This document shows, piece by piece, positions 18,998 through 26,870 of a DNA stretch of 64,000 nt. Source of the stretch: Franzmannia pantelleriensis (GTDB lineage Bacteria; Pseudomonadota; Gammaproteobacteria; Pseudomonadales; Halomonadaceae). The first letter of the stretch is position 1. The number at the start of each line of letters is the position of its first letter. The notes beneath the pieces were generated by a model. It was given only the letters and a program-made list of their open reading frames with translations. It was not told where the DNA came from and did not search any database. The stretch spans positions 1-64,000 of the forward strand of contig NZ_FNGH01000011.1 in NCBI RefSeq assembly GCF_900102875.1. The letters are read 5' to 3'. Both the position numbers and the translations under genes were made by a program.

Positions 18998-20629
18998 ATG
19001 GCCAACCCCGGAGGGCAGCGGGTCTTCTCGGTGTCAGCGGTAATCATCGTTGCGCTGGTGGCGGTGGGCGCCATCTTCCCCGAGCGATTTGGTGCCGGCG
19101 CTGAAGCGGCGCTGGCCAATGTGACCCAGCTGTTCGGCTGGTTCTATCTGTTTTCTGTATTCGGTTTCGTGGTGTTCCTGCTGGGGCTGGCGTTCAGCAA
19201 GTATGGCAAGATCCGCCTGGGCCCTCAGGACAGCTCGCCGAGCTATACCTTCTTCTCCTGGGTCAGCATGCTGCTGGCCGCCGGCTTCGGCGTCGGCCTG
19301 GTGTTCTACGGCATGGCCGAGCCGATGTTCCACTATATCGACCCGCCCTACGGTGACGTCGAGGCCGAGACTACCGACGCTGCGCGCTATGCCATCCAGT
19401 ACAGCTACTTCAACTGGGGCATCCACCAGTGGGCGGCCTTCTCGCTGGTCGGCCTGATCATCGCCTACTTCCAGTTCCGCAAGGGGCAGGCCGGGCTGGT
19501 CTCGTCGGTGCTCTCCTCGGTGACCGCCAAATATCCCAAGGCTCGGCCCTATGCGCCGGCACTGGATGTGTTCGCGGTGGTGGCCACGGTGATGGGCGTG
19601 GCGACCTCGCTGGGGCTTGGCGTGCTGCAGATGAACGGTGGTCTGAATGCGGTCTTCGGCCTGCCCGAAGGGGTGCTGTGGCAGTTCATCATTCTATTGG
19701 TGATGTTCCTAGCCTATATGGCGTCGACCTGGTCGGGTCTCGACAAGGGCATCAAGCGGCTCTCCAACCTCAATATGATCCTGTGCATCGGGCTGATGTT
19801 GTATGTGCTGGTCACCGGCCCGACCCTGGCGATTCTCGAGACTATCACCCTGGGCATTGGCGACTACCTTCAGAACTTTATCGGCATGAGCTTGCGCATC
19901 TCTCCCTACAGCGATAACACTTGGGCGAGCTCCTGGACGATCTTCTACTGGGCCTGGGTGATCGCCTGGTCGCCGTTCGTCGGCACCTTCGTGGCGCGGG
20001 TGTCTCGCGGTCGTACCATCAAGGAGTACGTGTTCGGCGTGCTGCTGGTGCCGCCGCTGCTGGCCTGCCTGTGGATCGGCGTGTTTGGGGGCGCGGCGCT
20101 CAACATGGAGCTCGGCGGCGATGTCGGTCTGGCTGCGGCGACTGAAGCCAACATCACCGTGGCGCTGTTCGAGATGTTTGCGCTGATGCCGTTTACCCCG
20201 GTGCTGTCGATCATCGCCATGTGCCTGATCTTCATCTTCCTGGTGACCTCGGCGGACTCGGCGTCCTATATCGTTGCTCAGATGACCGACAACGGCTCGA
20301 TCAATCCGCCGCTCTACAAGCGGGTGGCGTGGGGCGTGCTGATCGCCGCTATCTGTCTGACGCTGATCGCCGCCGGTGGTCTCACTGGCCTGCAGTCGGC
20401 CGCGGTGCTCTCGGCGCTGCCGTTCACCTTTATCCTCTACGGCATGGTCTATGTGCTGATCAAGGAGCTTCGCGCCGACCGCAAGGCGCTGCTGACCCAG
20501 CTCTACCGCCGCCACGGCGAGACGCCGGTAGGCGCCGACGCCTTCGAGGCCGAGATGCTCAGCGAAGAGGAGCGCGTACGCCGGGCACCGAACGTGATCA
20601 ATCGTCGTATCAATACCCGCGATAACTGA
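18998..20629 (+). CDS. BCCT-family transporter (betaine/choline/carnitine type)
   Basis: 543 residues, 12 predicted membrane helices, sodium- or proton-coupled uptake of a trimethylammonium or related osmolyte. The family Trp signature is clear: WTIFYWAWVIAWSPFVG followed by TFVARVSRGRTIKE. GFGVGLVFYGMAEPM and the NWGIHQWAA segment also match. It has short N- and C-terminal tails, so it is not the long osmosensing BetT form. The ATG at 18998 has AGGGAG 8 bases upstream; a GTG three codons earlier overlaps that site. No choline oxidation genes are adjacent. It fits a halophilic lifestyle. Confidence 0.94.
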   Translation: MANPGGQRVFSVSAVIIVALVAVGAIFPERFGAGAEAALANVTQLFGWFYLFSVFGFVVFLLGLAFSKYGKIRLGPQDSSPSYTFFSWVSMLLAAGFGVGLVFYGMAEPMFHYIDPPYGDVEAETTDAARYAIQYSYFNWGIHQWAAFSLVGLIIAYFQFRKGQAGLVSSVLSSVTAKYPKARPYAPALDVFAVVATVMGVATSLGLGVLQMNGGLNAVFGLPEGVLWQFIILLVMFLAYMASTWSGLDKGIKRLSNLNMILCIGLMLYVLVTGPTLAILETITLGIGDYLQNFIGMSLRISPYSDNTWASSWTIFYWAWVIAWSPFVGTFVARVSRGRTIKEYVFGVLLVPPLLACLWIGVFGGAALNMELGGDVGLAAATEANITVALFEMFALMPFTPVLSIIAMCLIFIFLVTSADSASYIVAQMTDNGSINPPLYKRVAWGVLIAAICLTLIAAGGLTGLQSAAVLSALPFTFILYGMVYVLIKELRADRKALLTQLYRRHGETPVGADAFEAEMLSEEERVRRAPNVINRRINTRDN

Positions 20630-20645
20630 GAGGAGCGTGATGGGT

Positions 20646-20689
20646 GCCGCGCTCGCGTCTGACATGGCAGATGCGAGCGCGGCGTTTTA
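20646..20689 (+). terminator. Rho-independent terminator after the BCCT gene
   Basis: GCCGCGCTCGC at 20646-20656 pairs with GCGAGCGCGGC ending at 20683, extended inward by TCTG/CAGA with one mismatch, then GTTTT. It begins 16 bases after the stop codon. It also argues against an upstream start for the next small ORF. Confidence 0.85.
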
Positions 20690-20738
20690 TGATGGTGCTC
20701 GGAGTCATTACGACAATAACGGGAGCACCGCGCTGACC

Positions 20739-20918
20739 ATGCCGCTGTTCAGGAAGCGCCGCTTCGGCTCGCGACGCTCACACGGGGCAACGCCGCGATT
20801 GATGCCAATGCGGCGTCATTCACGCTTCGACGACTGGTTGAATCGCTGCGTCGACATCGCCGTCACCCTGGCGCTGCTGGTGGGAGGCGTGGCGCTGGCG
20901 GTACACCTGCTGCTTTGA
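20739..20918 (+). CDS. Possible 59-residue membrane protein
   Basis: Very basic N-terminal half (MPLFRKRRFGSRRSHG and MRRHSRFDDW) followed by a single hydrophobic helix (VDIAVTLALLVGGVALAVHLLL). The open frame extends upstream but crosses the BCCT terminator, so the ATG at 20739 is the reasonable start. The GGGAG upstream is poorly spaced (about 14 bases). No homologue comes to mind. It could be a real small membrane protein or chance. Confidence 0.4.
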   Translation: MPLFRKRRFGSRRSHGATPRLMPMRRHSRFDDWLNRCVDIAVTLALLVGGVALAVHLLL

Positions 20919-20920
20919 CA

Positions 20921-22894
20921 TCATCCGCTGCGCCTATCCGCAGGCCGTGCCTTGAGATAGTTGATCACGCCGCCGGCAGCCAGCAGTGCGCGCTGCCGCT
21001 GGCTGAGCCCATGGTGCAGCCGTATCTCGCCCTTGCCGACGACCTCGGCGGAGAGCGTGGCGCTGGCGGCCAGCTGGGCATGCAGGTCACGGATGATAAT
21101 GCGGTCATCCTGCGCCAGGCGCTCGGCGTCTGCGTCGTCGATGAAGGTCAGCGGCAGCGCCCCAAAGCACACCAGATTCTGCCAGTGGATGCGTGCGAAG
21201 CTTCTGGCCAGTACCACCTGCAATCCCAGGTAGCGCGGTACCAGGGCGGCGTTCTCGCGACTCGAGCCCTGGCCGTAGTTGTGGCCGCCGACGATGGCAT
21301 GGCCGCCGCGCGTGCGGGTCGCCTCGGCACGCGCCGCGTAGTCGGGGTCGACCGCCTCGAAGGTGAACGGCGCCGAGGCGTAGACGCTGCTCCAGTAGGG
21401 CATCACCCGCTGGCCCGCCGGCATGATGTCGTCGGTGGAGATATTGTCCCCAGTGATGAGCAGCACCGGCACCTCCAGGGTGTCGGGCAGCGCAGCGAGC
21501 TCCGGCAGCGCCGGGGTGTTGTCGGTCTTCTGCAGCGGCTTGAGGCGTGCCTCGGCGGGTGGCAGCGGCGCCGTGAAGAGGTCGCGATTGATCACCATGC
21601 GCGGCGGTTCGGCGATTCGCGGGTAGGCCATGTCGAGGCTGCGTGGATCGGTGATCACTCCTGCCAGGGCCGAGGCGGTGGCGGTCTCGGGGCTGCACAG
21701 GAAGACGCTGTCCTCGCGGGTGCCGGAGCGGCCCGGGAAGTTACGCGGCACGGTGCGCAGGCTATTAAGGCCCGCCGCCGGGGCCTGGCCCATGCCGATG
21801 CAGCCGTTACAACCGGTCTGATGGAGGCGCGCGCCGCAAGCGACCAGGTCGGCCAGGTAACCCTCGTTAATCAAGGTGGTCAGCACCTGACGCGATGACG
21901 GGTTGATGTCCAGCGAAACACCGTCGGCGACGCGGCGTCCGCGCACCATTTCTGCCACCACCGCGAAGTCACGATAGCCCGGATTGCCCGAGGAGCCGAT
22001 GTAGGCCTGGTGCAGCGGCTCGCCGGCTACCTCGCGCACCGCTACCACCTTGTCGGGGCTCGAGGGCAGCGCGATCAGTGGCTCCAGGCTGGACAGGTCG
22101 AGGGTCTCCTCACGGTCGTAGGTGCAGCCCGGCTCGGCGGCGAGCGGTTGCCAATCCGCCTCGCGTCCACGCGCTGCCAGGAAGCGGCGGGTCTCTTCGT
22201 CGCTGGGAAATACCGTGGCGGTGGCGCCCATCTCGGTCCCCATATTGGCCAACACGTGGCGGTCCATGGCGGAGAGATGCGCCAGGCCCGGCCCGTGGTA
22301 TTCGATGATGGAGTTCTTGCCGCCGGCCACGCCGTGGCGGCGCAGTAGCTCGAGCACTGCATCCTTGGCCGAGACCCAGTCGGGCAGGCGCCCCTCGAGG
22401 CGGATACCCCAGATCTCCGGCATGGTCAGGTAGAGCGGCTCGCCGGCCATGGCCATGGCCACCTCGATGCCGCCAGCGCCGATGGCCAGCATGCCCAGCG
22501 AGCCGGCCGCCGTGGTGTGGCTGTCGCAGCCGACGATGGATTGGCCCGGCACCCCGAAATGCTCCATGTGTACCGGATGGCTGATGCCGTTGCCGGGGCC
22601 GGAGTACCAGACCCCGAAGCGTTCGCAGGCGCTCTTCAGGAACAGGTAGGTCTCGGCGTTGAGCTGGTCGGCCTGGACCAGACCGTGGTCGATGTACTGC
22701 ACGCTAGGCGAGGTGTGTACTCGATCCAGGCCCATGGCTTCGAGCTCGAGCATCACCAGGGTGCCTAGCACGTCCTGCAGCAGGGCCTGGTCGATGCGCA
22801 GTGCGATCTCGCTGCCAGGCGTCAGGTCGCCTTCGATGAGGTGGGCGTGAATCAGCTGTTGGGCGAGGTTGAACGGGGAGTGGGGTGTGGTCAT
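20921..22894 (-). CDS. Aconitase-family hydratase (aconitate hydratase-like)
   Basis: 657 residues, about the size of short or mitochondrial-type aconitases. The cluster ligands are visible: Cys in SIVGCDSHTTAAG, and the pair in QTGCNGCIGMG. The swivel domain has ITGDNISTDDIMPAG and HNYGQGSSRENAAL. It therefore isomerises or hydrates a tri- or dicarboxylate through a 4Fe-4S cluster. The ATG at 22894 follows GAGG. It is downstream of a GntR gene and next to a TRAP transport island, so it may be a dedicated catabolic paralogue (aconitate, methylisocitrate or a related acid) rather than the TCA enzyme. The substrate is not decided by sequence. Confidence 0.9.
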   Translation of the reverse strand: MTTPHSPFNLAQQLIHAHLIEGDLTPGSEIALRIDQALLQDVLGTLVMLELEAMGLDRVHTSPSVQYIDHGLVQADQLNAETYLFLKSACERFGVWYSGPGNGISHPVHMEHFGVPGQSIVGCDSHTTAAGSLGMLAIGAGGIEVAMAMAGEPLYLTMPEIWGIRLEGRLPDWVSAKDAVLELLRRHGVAGGKNSIIEYHGPGLAHLSAMDRHVLANMGTEMGATATVFPSDEETRRFLAARGREADWQPLAAEPGCTYDREETLDLSSLEPLIALPSSPDKVVAVREVAGEPLHQAYIGSSGNPGYRDFAVVAEMVRGRRVADGVSLDINPSSRQVLTTLINEGYLADLVACGARLHQTGCNGCIGMGQAPAAGLNSLRTVPRNFPGRSGTREDSVFLCSPETATASALAGVITDPRSLDMAYPRIAEPPRMVINRDLFTAPLPPAEARLKPLQKTDNTPALPELAALPDTLEVPVLLITGDNISTDDIMPAGQRVMPYWSSVYASAPFTFEAVDPDYAARAEATRTRGGHAIVGGHNYGQGSSRENAALVPRYLGLQVVLARSFARIHWQNLVCFGALPLTFIDDADAERLAQDDRIIIRDLHAQLAASATLSAEVVGKGEIRLHHGLSQRQRALLAAGGVINYLKARPADRRSG

Positions 22895-22934
22895 GGACGC
22901 TGCCTCTGGCGTGTTGTTGTCGTGGTTGATTGGT

Positions 22935-23576
22935 CTAGCGCGCTGGTGGGTGCAACTGTGCGGCGCGGGCGGCAAGGATGTGCGCACGCATCACCGATGC
23001 AGCCCATTCGCCGTCGCCGGCGGCCAGTGCGCGGATGATCTCGCGGTGGTGGCGCATGCTGCTGTGAAGCTCTTCACCGCTGTAGTGATGGAAGCTGCGA
23101 CGTGACACCGGGACTTGGACGATGGCCTCGAGCAGGCGCTGCAGTCGCGGGCTATCGGCGGCGGTGATCAATTCCGCGTGAAAGCGATTGTTGAGTCCCG
23201 CGATCTCGTCGATGGCCAGGTCGTCGCCACGCTCGCACAGCTGCTCCATGTGGCAGGCCAGCTCGCCCAGCGAGTCGAGCCGCGAAGGATCGATGCGCGA
23301 GGCCGCGCGCCTGACCACCTGCGGCTCGAGCAGCACTCGCAGCTCGAAGACCTCTTCCACGTCGCGCTGGGTCCAGGACACCACTCGCGCGCCATGGTGG
23401 GGGATCACCTCGACCCAGCCGTCAGACACCAGCCGGCGCAGGGCTTCGCGAATCGGCGTACGGCTGAGTTCCAGCTCCTGGCCGATAGTGGCCTCACGGA
23501 TATAGCTGTTGGCGGGATACTGCCCATCCAGGATGCGCTGCTTGATGATGGCGTAGACGCGGTCTGCGGCGGTCAT
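22935..23576 (-). CDS. GntR-family (FadR/FCD subgroup) transcriptional regulator
   Basis: 213 residues. The N-terminal winged helix has TIGQELELSRTPIREALRRL at about residues 28-47, the classic GntR recognition region. The C-terminal FCD helical domain carries the metal-type His positions NNRFHAEL, MRHHREII and MRAHIL. It probably senses a small carboxylate. It is 40 bases upstream of the aconitase gene on the same strand and diverges from the HAD gene; the intergenic region has repeats that look like its operators. Confidence 0.92.
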   Translation of the reverse strand: MTAADRVYAIIKQRILDGQYPANSYIREATIGQELELSRTPIREALRRLVSDGWVEVIPHHGARVVSWTQRDVEEVFELRVLLEPQVVRRAASRIDPSRLDSLGELACHMEQLCERGDDLAIDEIAGLNNRFHAELITAADSPRLQRLLEAIVQVPVSRRSFHHYSGEELHSSMRHHREIIRALAAGDGEWAASVMRAHILAARAAQLHPPAR

Positions 23577-23886
23577 GGGCTGACTCTTTTCAGGGCACGG
23601 GACGACGAGGGCGAAAACTGACGGCGCTCGCCGATCTTACGTGCATAGCCTAAGGTCGTAGCGGTAATTGTGTACCATTATTTGAAATATCGCACAATAT
23701 AGGCCTATATTGGCGTCGAAACGAGAAGAGTTGTATACCATTTTAGGTTAAGCCCGATCTCTTCCATAACGATAACGCTGAGACCGCCATGACCACGTGC
23801 CCCACCCGAGTCGTCACGCTCGTGCCCAGTCCCAGAGCCGCCACCCGTGCCGATATGCCGGCCATGCGGTGCGCCGGAGATAAACC
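23577..23886. promoter_or_regulatory. Divergent control region between the GntR gene and the HAD gene
   Basis: 310 bases without a gene. An AT-rich core (23665-23750) carries a direct repeat TTGTGTACCATTATT (23668-23682) and TTGTATACCATTTT (23731-23744), and a perfect palindrome between them. A plausible rightward promoter is TTGAAA at 23682 and TATATT at 23706, 18 bases apart. The GTATAC-like core is common among FadR-type GntR operators. The part after 23750 shows nothing I can name. Confidence 0.55.
23695..23712. promoter_or_regulatory. Perfect 18-bp palindrome, putative operator
   Basis: CAATATAGGCCTATATTG reads identically on both strands. It overlaps the proposed -10 box TATATT of the HAD promoter, so a protein bound here would block transcription. 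The binder could be the adjacent GntR or the LysR encoded downstream. Confidence 0.55.
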
Positions 23887-24618
23887 ATGAGCCTATCTGC
23901 CGCGGAATTGGCAGGGGTCAGGGCGTTGACCTTCGATGTCTTCGGCACCGTTGTCGATTGGCGCAGCAGCGTGATTCGCGAAGGCCAGGCGCTGGGCGCG
24001 GCGCGGGGGTTGAACGTCGACTGGCCCGCCTTTGCCGATGCCTGGCGCGGTGGCTATGCGCCGGCCATGAACCGCGTGCGCCACGGTGAACTGCCATGGA
24101 CGCGCCTCGATGAGCTGCATCGCATGACGCTCGACAGGCTACTCGACGAATTTTCTATCCACTCGCTGAGTGAAGCCGACAAGCAGCATCTCAACTGCGT
24201 CTGGCACCGGCTGACGCCTTGGGATGATAGCGTCGAGGGCCTGCATCGCCTGCGCCAGGGGTTTGTTCTCGCCACCCTCTCCAACGGTAATGTGTCGCTG
24301 CTGGTCAATATGGCCAAGCATGCTGGCTTGCCGTGGGACTGCATCCTCTCGGCGGAACTGGCCGGGCACTATAAGCGCGATCCCGAGGTCTATCAGATGG
24401 CGGCACGCTTGCTCGACCTGCGCCCCGAGCAGATCATGCTGGTCGCCGCCCATCAGGACGACCTGCAGGCCGCCCACCATGAAGGCTACCGTACCGCCTT
24501 CGTGATGCGCCCGCTGGAGCACGGCCCCGACGCTGAGCCTGATCTGAGCATCGATCCAGTGTTCGATTACGTGGCGCATGACTTTCACGACCTGGCTGAC
24601 CAATTGATGCGGGTCTGA
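23887..24618 (+). CDS. HAD-superfamily hydrolase, haloacid dehalogenase type II-like
   Basis: 243 residues. Nucleophile D17 with T21 (FDVFGT), an Arg after Trp (W53-R54) matching the substrate Arg of L-2-haloacid dehalogenases, LSNG for the Ser/Asn site, and HYKRDPEVY for the Lys and Tyr. The last loop is VAAHQDDL, where true L-2-haloacid dehalogenases I recall have SSN-type residues, so the Ser and Asn of that loop are replaced by Ala and His while the Asp is kept. It may therefore hydrolyse another 2-substituted acid. It is the first gene of the plus-strand run. Confidence 0.85.
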   Translation: MSLSAAELAGVRALTFDVFGTVVDWRSSVIREGQALGAARGLNVDWPAFADAWRGGYAPAMNRVRHGELPWTRLDELHRMTLDRLLDEFSIHSLSEADKQHLNCVWHRLTPWDDSVEGLHRLRQGFVLATLSNGNVSLLVNMAKHAGLPWDCILSAELAGHYKRDPEVYQMAARLLDLRPEQIMLVAAHQDDLQAAHHEGYRTAFVMRPLEHGPDAEPDLSIDPVFDYVAHDFHDLADQLMRV

Positions 24619-24632
24619 AGCGAGACACTGCC

Positions 24633-25553
24633 ATGAAGCTTGATACCACCTCACTCAAGCTGTTCGTCAGGGTCGCCGAAAAGGGCACTATTGCCGGTGC
24701 TGCCGAGGCCGAATTCATCGCCACCTCGGCGGTGAGCAAGCGCATCAGTGAGCTGGAAGAGGTGTTCAATACCCCGCTTTTGACACGTACTAACAAGGGT
24801 GTAGAGCTGACCGCGGCGGGTATCGCCTTGCTCAATATGGCACGAGGCGTGCTGCATAATCTCGATGATATTTTCGTTCAGATGCGTGAGTATTCCAGCG
24901 GTTTGCGCGGCAATGTGCGCGTCTATGCCAACATGTCGGCCATTACCCAATACTTGCCCGGCGAGATACAATCTTTTTTTCTGGAACATCCAGAAATCAA
25001 TATCCACCTGGAAGAGAAAGTCAGCCCTATCATTACCCGTGAGGTGGCCAGTAACGGTGCAGATGTGGGCGTGTGTGCCCTGCTTCCGCACGGTCATAGC
25101 CTGGAAACTTTTCCCTATCATACCGACGAGCTGGTGGTAGTGGCCCCCCGTGATCACCCGCTGGCGATCCATGACAGCATCTATTTCGACGAAACCCTGG
25201 GGCACGCCTATGTCGGGCTTCAGTCGGCGAGTGCCATCAATCTCGAACTGATCAAGGCCTCCAGCCTGGCCAATCGGCCGCTGAATATCCGCATTCAAGT
25301 GACTAGCTATGACGCCCTTTGTGTGATGGTGGAAGCGGGCTTGGGGATTGGTGTGGTGCCGCGAGGTGCGCTGCGCCCATATGCCGGGGGGATCGGGATA
25401 AAAGTGATTTCCCTGCGCGATGAGTGGGCAAGACGCAAGCTGGCCATCTTCGTCAATTCATTCGAATCCCTGCCCATGGCGGCACGTCTTTTTGTCAAAC
25501 ATTTGATGGAATCTTCACAAAAAAGTCAGCATATGGCGCTGAATAGTGTCTGA
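24633..25553 (+). CDS. LysR-family transcriptional regulator
   Basis: 306 residues: N-terminal helix-turn-helix (LKLFVRVAEKGTIAGAAEAE, then TSAVSKRISELEEVF) and a C-terminal substrate-binding domain. It starts 14 bases after the HAD stop, so it is co-transcribed, an unusual position for LysR genes that normally diverge from their targets. Codon usage is slightly more AT-rich than the neighbours. It may control the TAXI-TRAP genes that follow after a 222-base gap. Confidence 0.92.
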   Translation: MKLDTTSLKLFVRVAEKGTIAGAAEAEFIATSAVSKRISELEEVFNTPLLTRTNKGVELTAAGIALLNMARGVLHNLDDIFVQMREYSSGLRGNVRVYANMSAITQYLPGEIQSFFLEHPEINIHLEEKVSPIITREVASNGADVGVCALLPHGHSLETFPYHTDELVVVAPRDHPLAIHDSIYFDETLGHAYVGLQSASAINLELIKASSLANRPLNIRIQVTSYDALCVMVEAGLGIGVVPRGALRPYAGGIGIKVISLRDEWARRKLAIFVNSFESLPMAARLFVKHLMESSQKSQHMALNSV

Positions 25554-25560
25554 CCGTTCT

Positions 25561-25583
25561 TGCCATCGTATTTCGCGATGGCA
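25561..25583 (+). terminator. Weak hairpin after the LysR gene
   Basis: TGCCATCG pairs with CGATGGCA around a seven-base loop, 8 bases after the stop. No U-run follows, so termination is uncertain. Confidence 0.35.
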
Positions 25584-25775
25584 GGGTCATCAATCACTAT
25601 TGCCTGAGGGCCATTCTTACTTTCAACTGCCCAATGAGCTCCACTATATTCTGGTCTAGGGCAGGTCGCTGCCCAAGGAGGCATTCACGCCAAACAGAAT
25701 GGACGTCGAGGCAATACTACGGCATGGATCCCACTACTGTACGTGCCTTATAACAACACAATCGAGGTAATCCGG

Positions 25776-26768
25776 ATGAACGCTACGCTCAAGACCTTCC
25801 GCAAGGCCCGCCGGCTGCTACCGATTTCGGTGCTGGCGATCGGCAGTATCACCGCTGGTTTCGCCCAGGCCCAGGAGTCACTCAACATCGGCGCCGTACC
25901 CACCGGCACTGGCTGGTTCTTTGGCATCTCTGAAGGCGCCCGGGTGATAAGCGCCAACACCCCCTACGAGATCTCCGTTCGCGAGACGGGCGGCACCCGC
26001 GAGAATGCCATCCGCCTGGGACGTGATGAACTGGACCTGGCCTTCACTGAGGCACTGGTCGGCTACGAGATGTACAACGGCGTTGGCCGCTTTGAGGATA
26101 CGCCCAACGAGAATGCCCGCCTGATCTACTGGATTGCGCCCTCGACCATGCACTGGGCGGTGCGCCAGGACTCCAATATCGAGACCTTCGAAGACCTCAA
26201 TGGCCAGCGCTTCAACCCCAGCAGCATCGGCGGCGGCGGTGAGTACATCACCGAGCTGGTGTTCGATATCCTCGGTGTCGAGCCTGACTTCCAGCGCATG
26301 CGCATCGACGACGCCGCCGAAGGCGTGATCGATGGGCGTCTGGTGGGCTTCAGCTACAATGGCGTGCCGCCGATCCCGGCCTTCACCGAGGTGCATTCTT
26401 CGCGGCCGCTGCAGCTGCTGTCGCTGTCTCAGGAGCAGCTCGACATGGTCACCGAGGAGCTGCCGTTCCTGGCACCGTCGGTGATTCCGGCCGGTACCTA
26501 TCGCGACATGGAAGAGGCCACCTCGTTGGGCATCTACATGGGTGTGGCCGCCAATGCCAGCCTCGGCGACGATATCGTCTATGAGATCACCAAGGCTTAC
26601 TGGGAGAACCATGAGCAGGTGGCGTCGTCCTTTGCCCCCGCCGATGGGGTGACCCCACAGGACGTGATCGACAATGCGACCTTCCCGCTGCATGCCGGCG
26701 CCCTGCGCTACTATCAGGAACTCGGGCTGGAGATCCCTGATGAGGTGATCCCACCCGAGGCGCAGTAA
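25776..26768 (+). CDS. TAXI-family TRAP transporter solute-binding protein 1
   Basis: 330 residues, periplasmic receptor. A long signal peptide ends FAQA-QES; the mature chain starts LNIGAVPTGTGWFFG and has VRETGGTRENAIRL, which are TAXI features. It delivers an unknown solute to the fused permease encoded next. GAGGT lies 7 bases before the ATG at 25776; an upstream in-frame start would add 11 residues before the signal. It is a close paralogue of the protein at 30208: both share RFNPSSIGGGGEYIT and VGFSYNGVPPIPAFTEVH. Confidence 0.93.
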   Translation: MNATLKTFRKARRLLPISVLAIGSITAGFAQAQESLNIGAVPTGTGWFFGISEGARVISANTPYEISVRETGGTRENAIRLGRDELDLAFTEALVGYEMYNGVGRFEDTPNENARLIYWIAPSTMHWAVRQDSNIETFEDLNGQRFNPSSIGGGGEYITELVFDILGVEPDFQRMRIDDAAEGVIDGRLVGFSYNGVPPIPAFTEVHSSRPLQLLSLSQEQLDMVTEELPFLAPSVIPAGTYRDMEEATSLGIYMGVAANASLGDDIVYEITKAYWENHEQVASSFAPADGVTPQDVIDNATFPLHAGALRYYQELGLEIPDEVIPPEAQ

Positions 26769-26786
26769 ACGCCACCACTGCTTCGT

Positions 26787-26853
26787 CGACGGCATGGCCG
26801 TCGGCGGGGTTCGCTTGATCACATCCATTCGTCGTCGGCGGCCCAGGGCCGCC
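26787..26853 (+). other. Two hairpins between TAXI receptor 1 and the TRAP permease
   Basis: CGACGGC-ATG-GCCGTCG (26787-26803) and GGCGGCCC-A-GGGCCGCC (26837-26853). Neither has a U-run. Such structures commonly stabilise the upstream receptor mRNA and lower permease expression; that role is inferred here. Confidence 0.55.
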
Positions 26854-26870
26854 GGCGTAGGAGTTGGTTA

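Noticed and set aside
20637-20738. Upstream extension of the small membrane ORF
   Set aside because: It crosses the strong BCCT terminator at 20646-20689, so it is unlikely to be translated as part of that gene.
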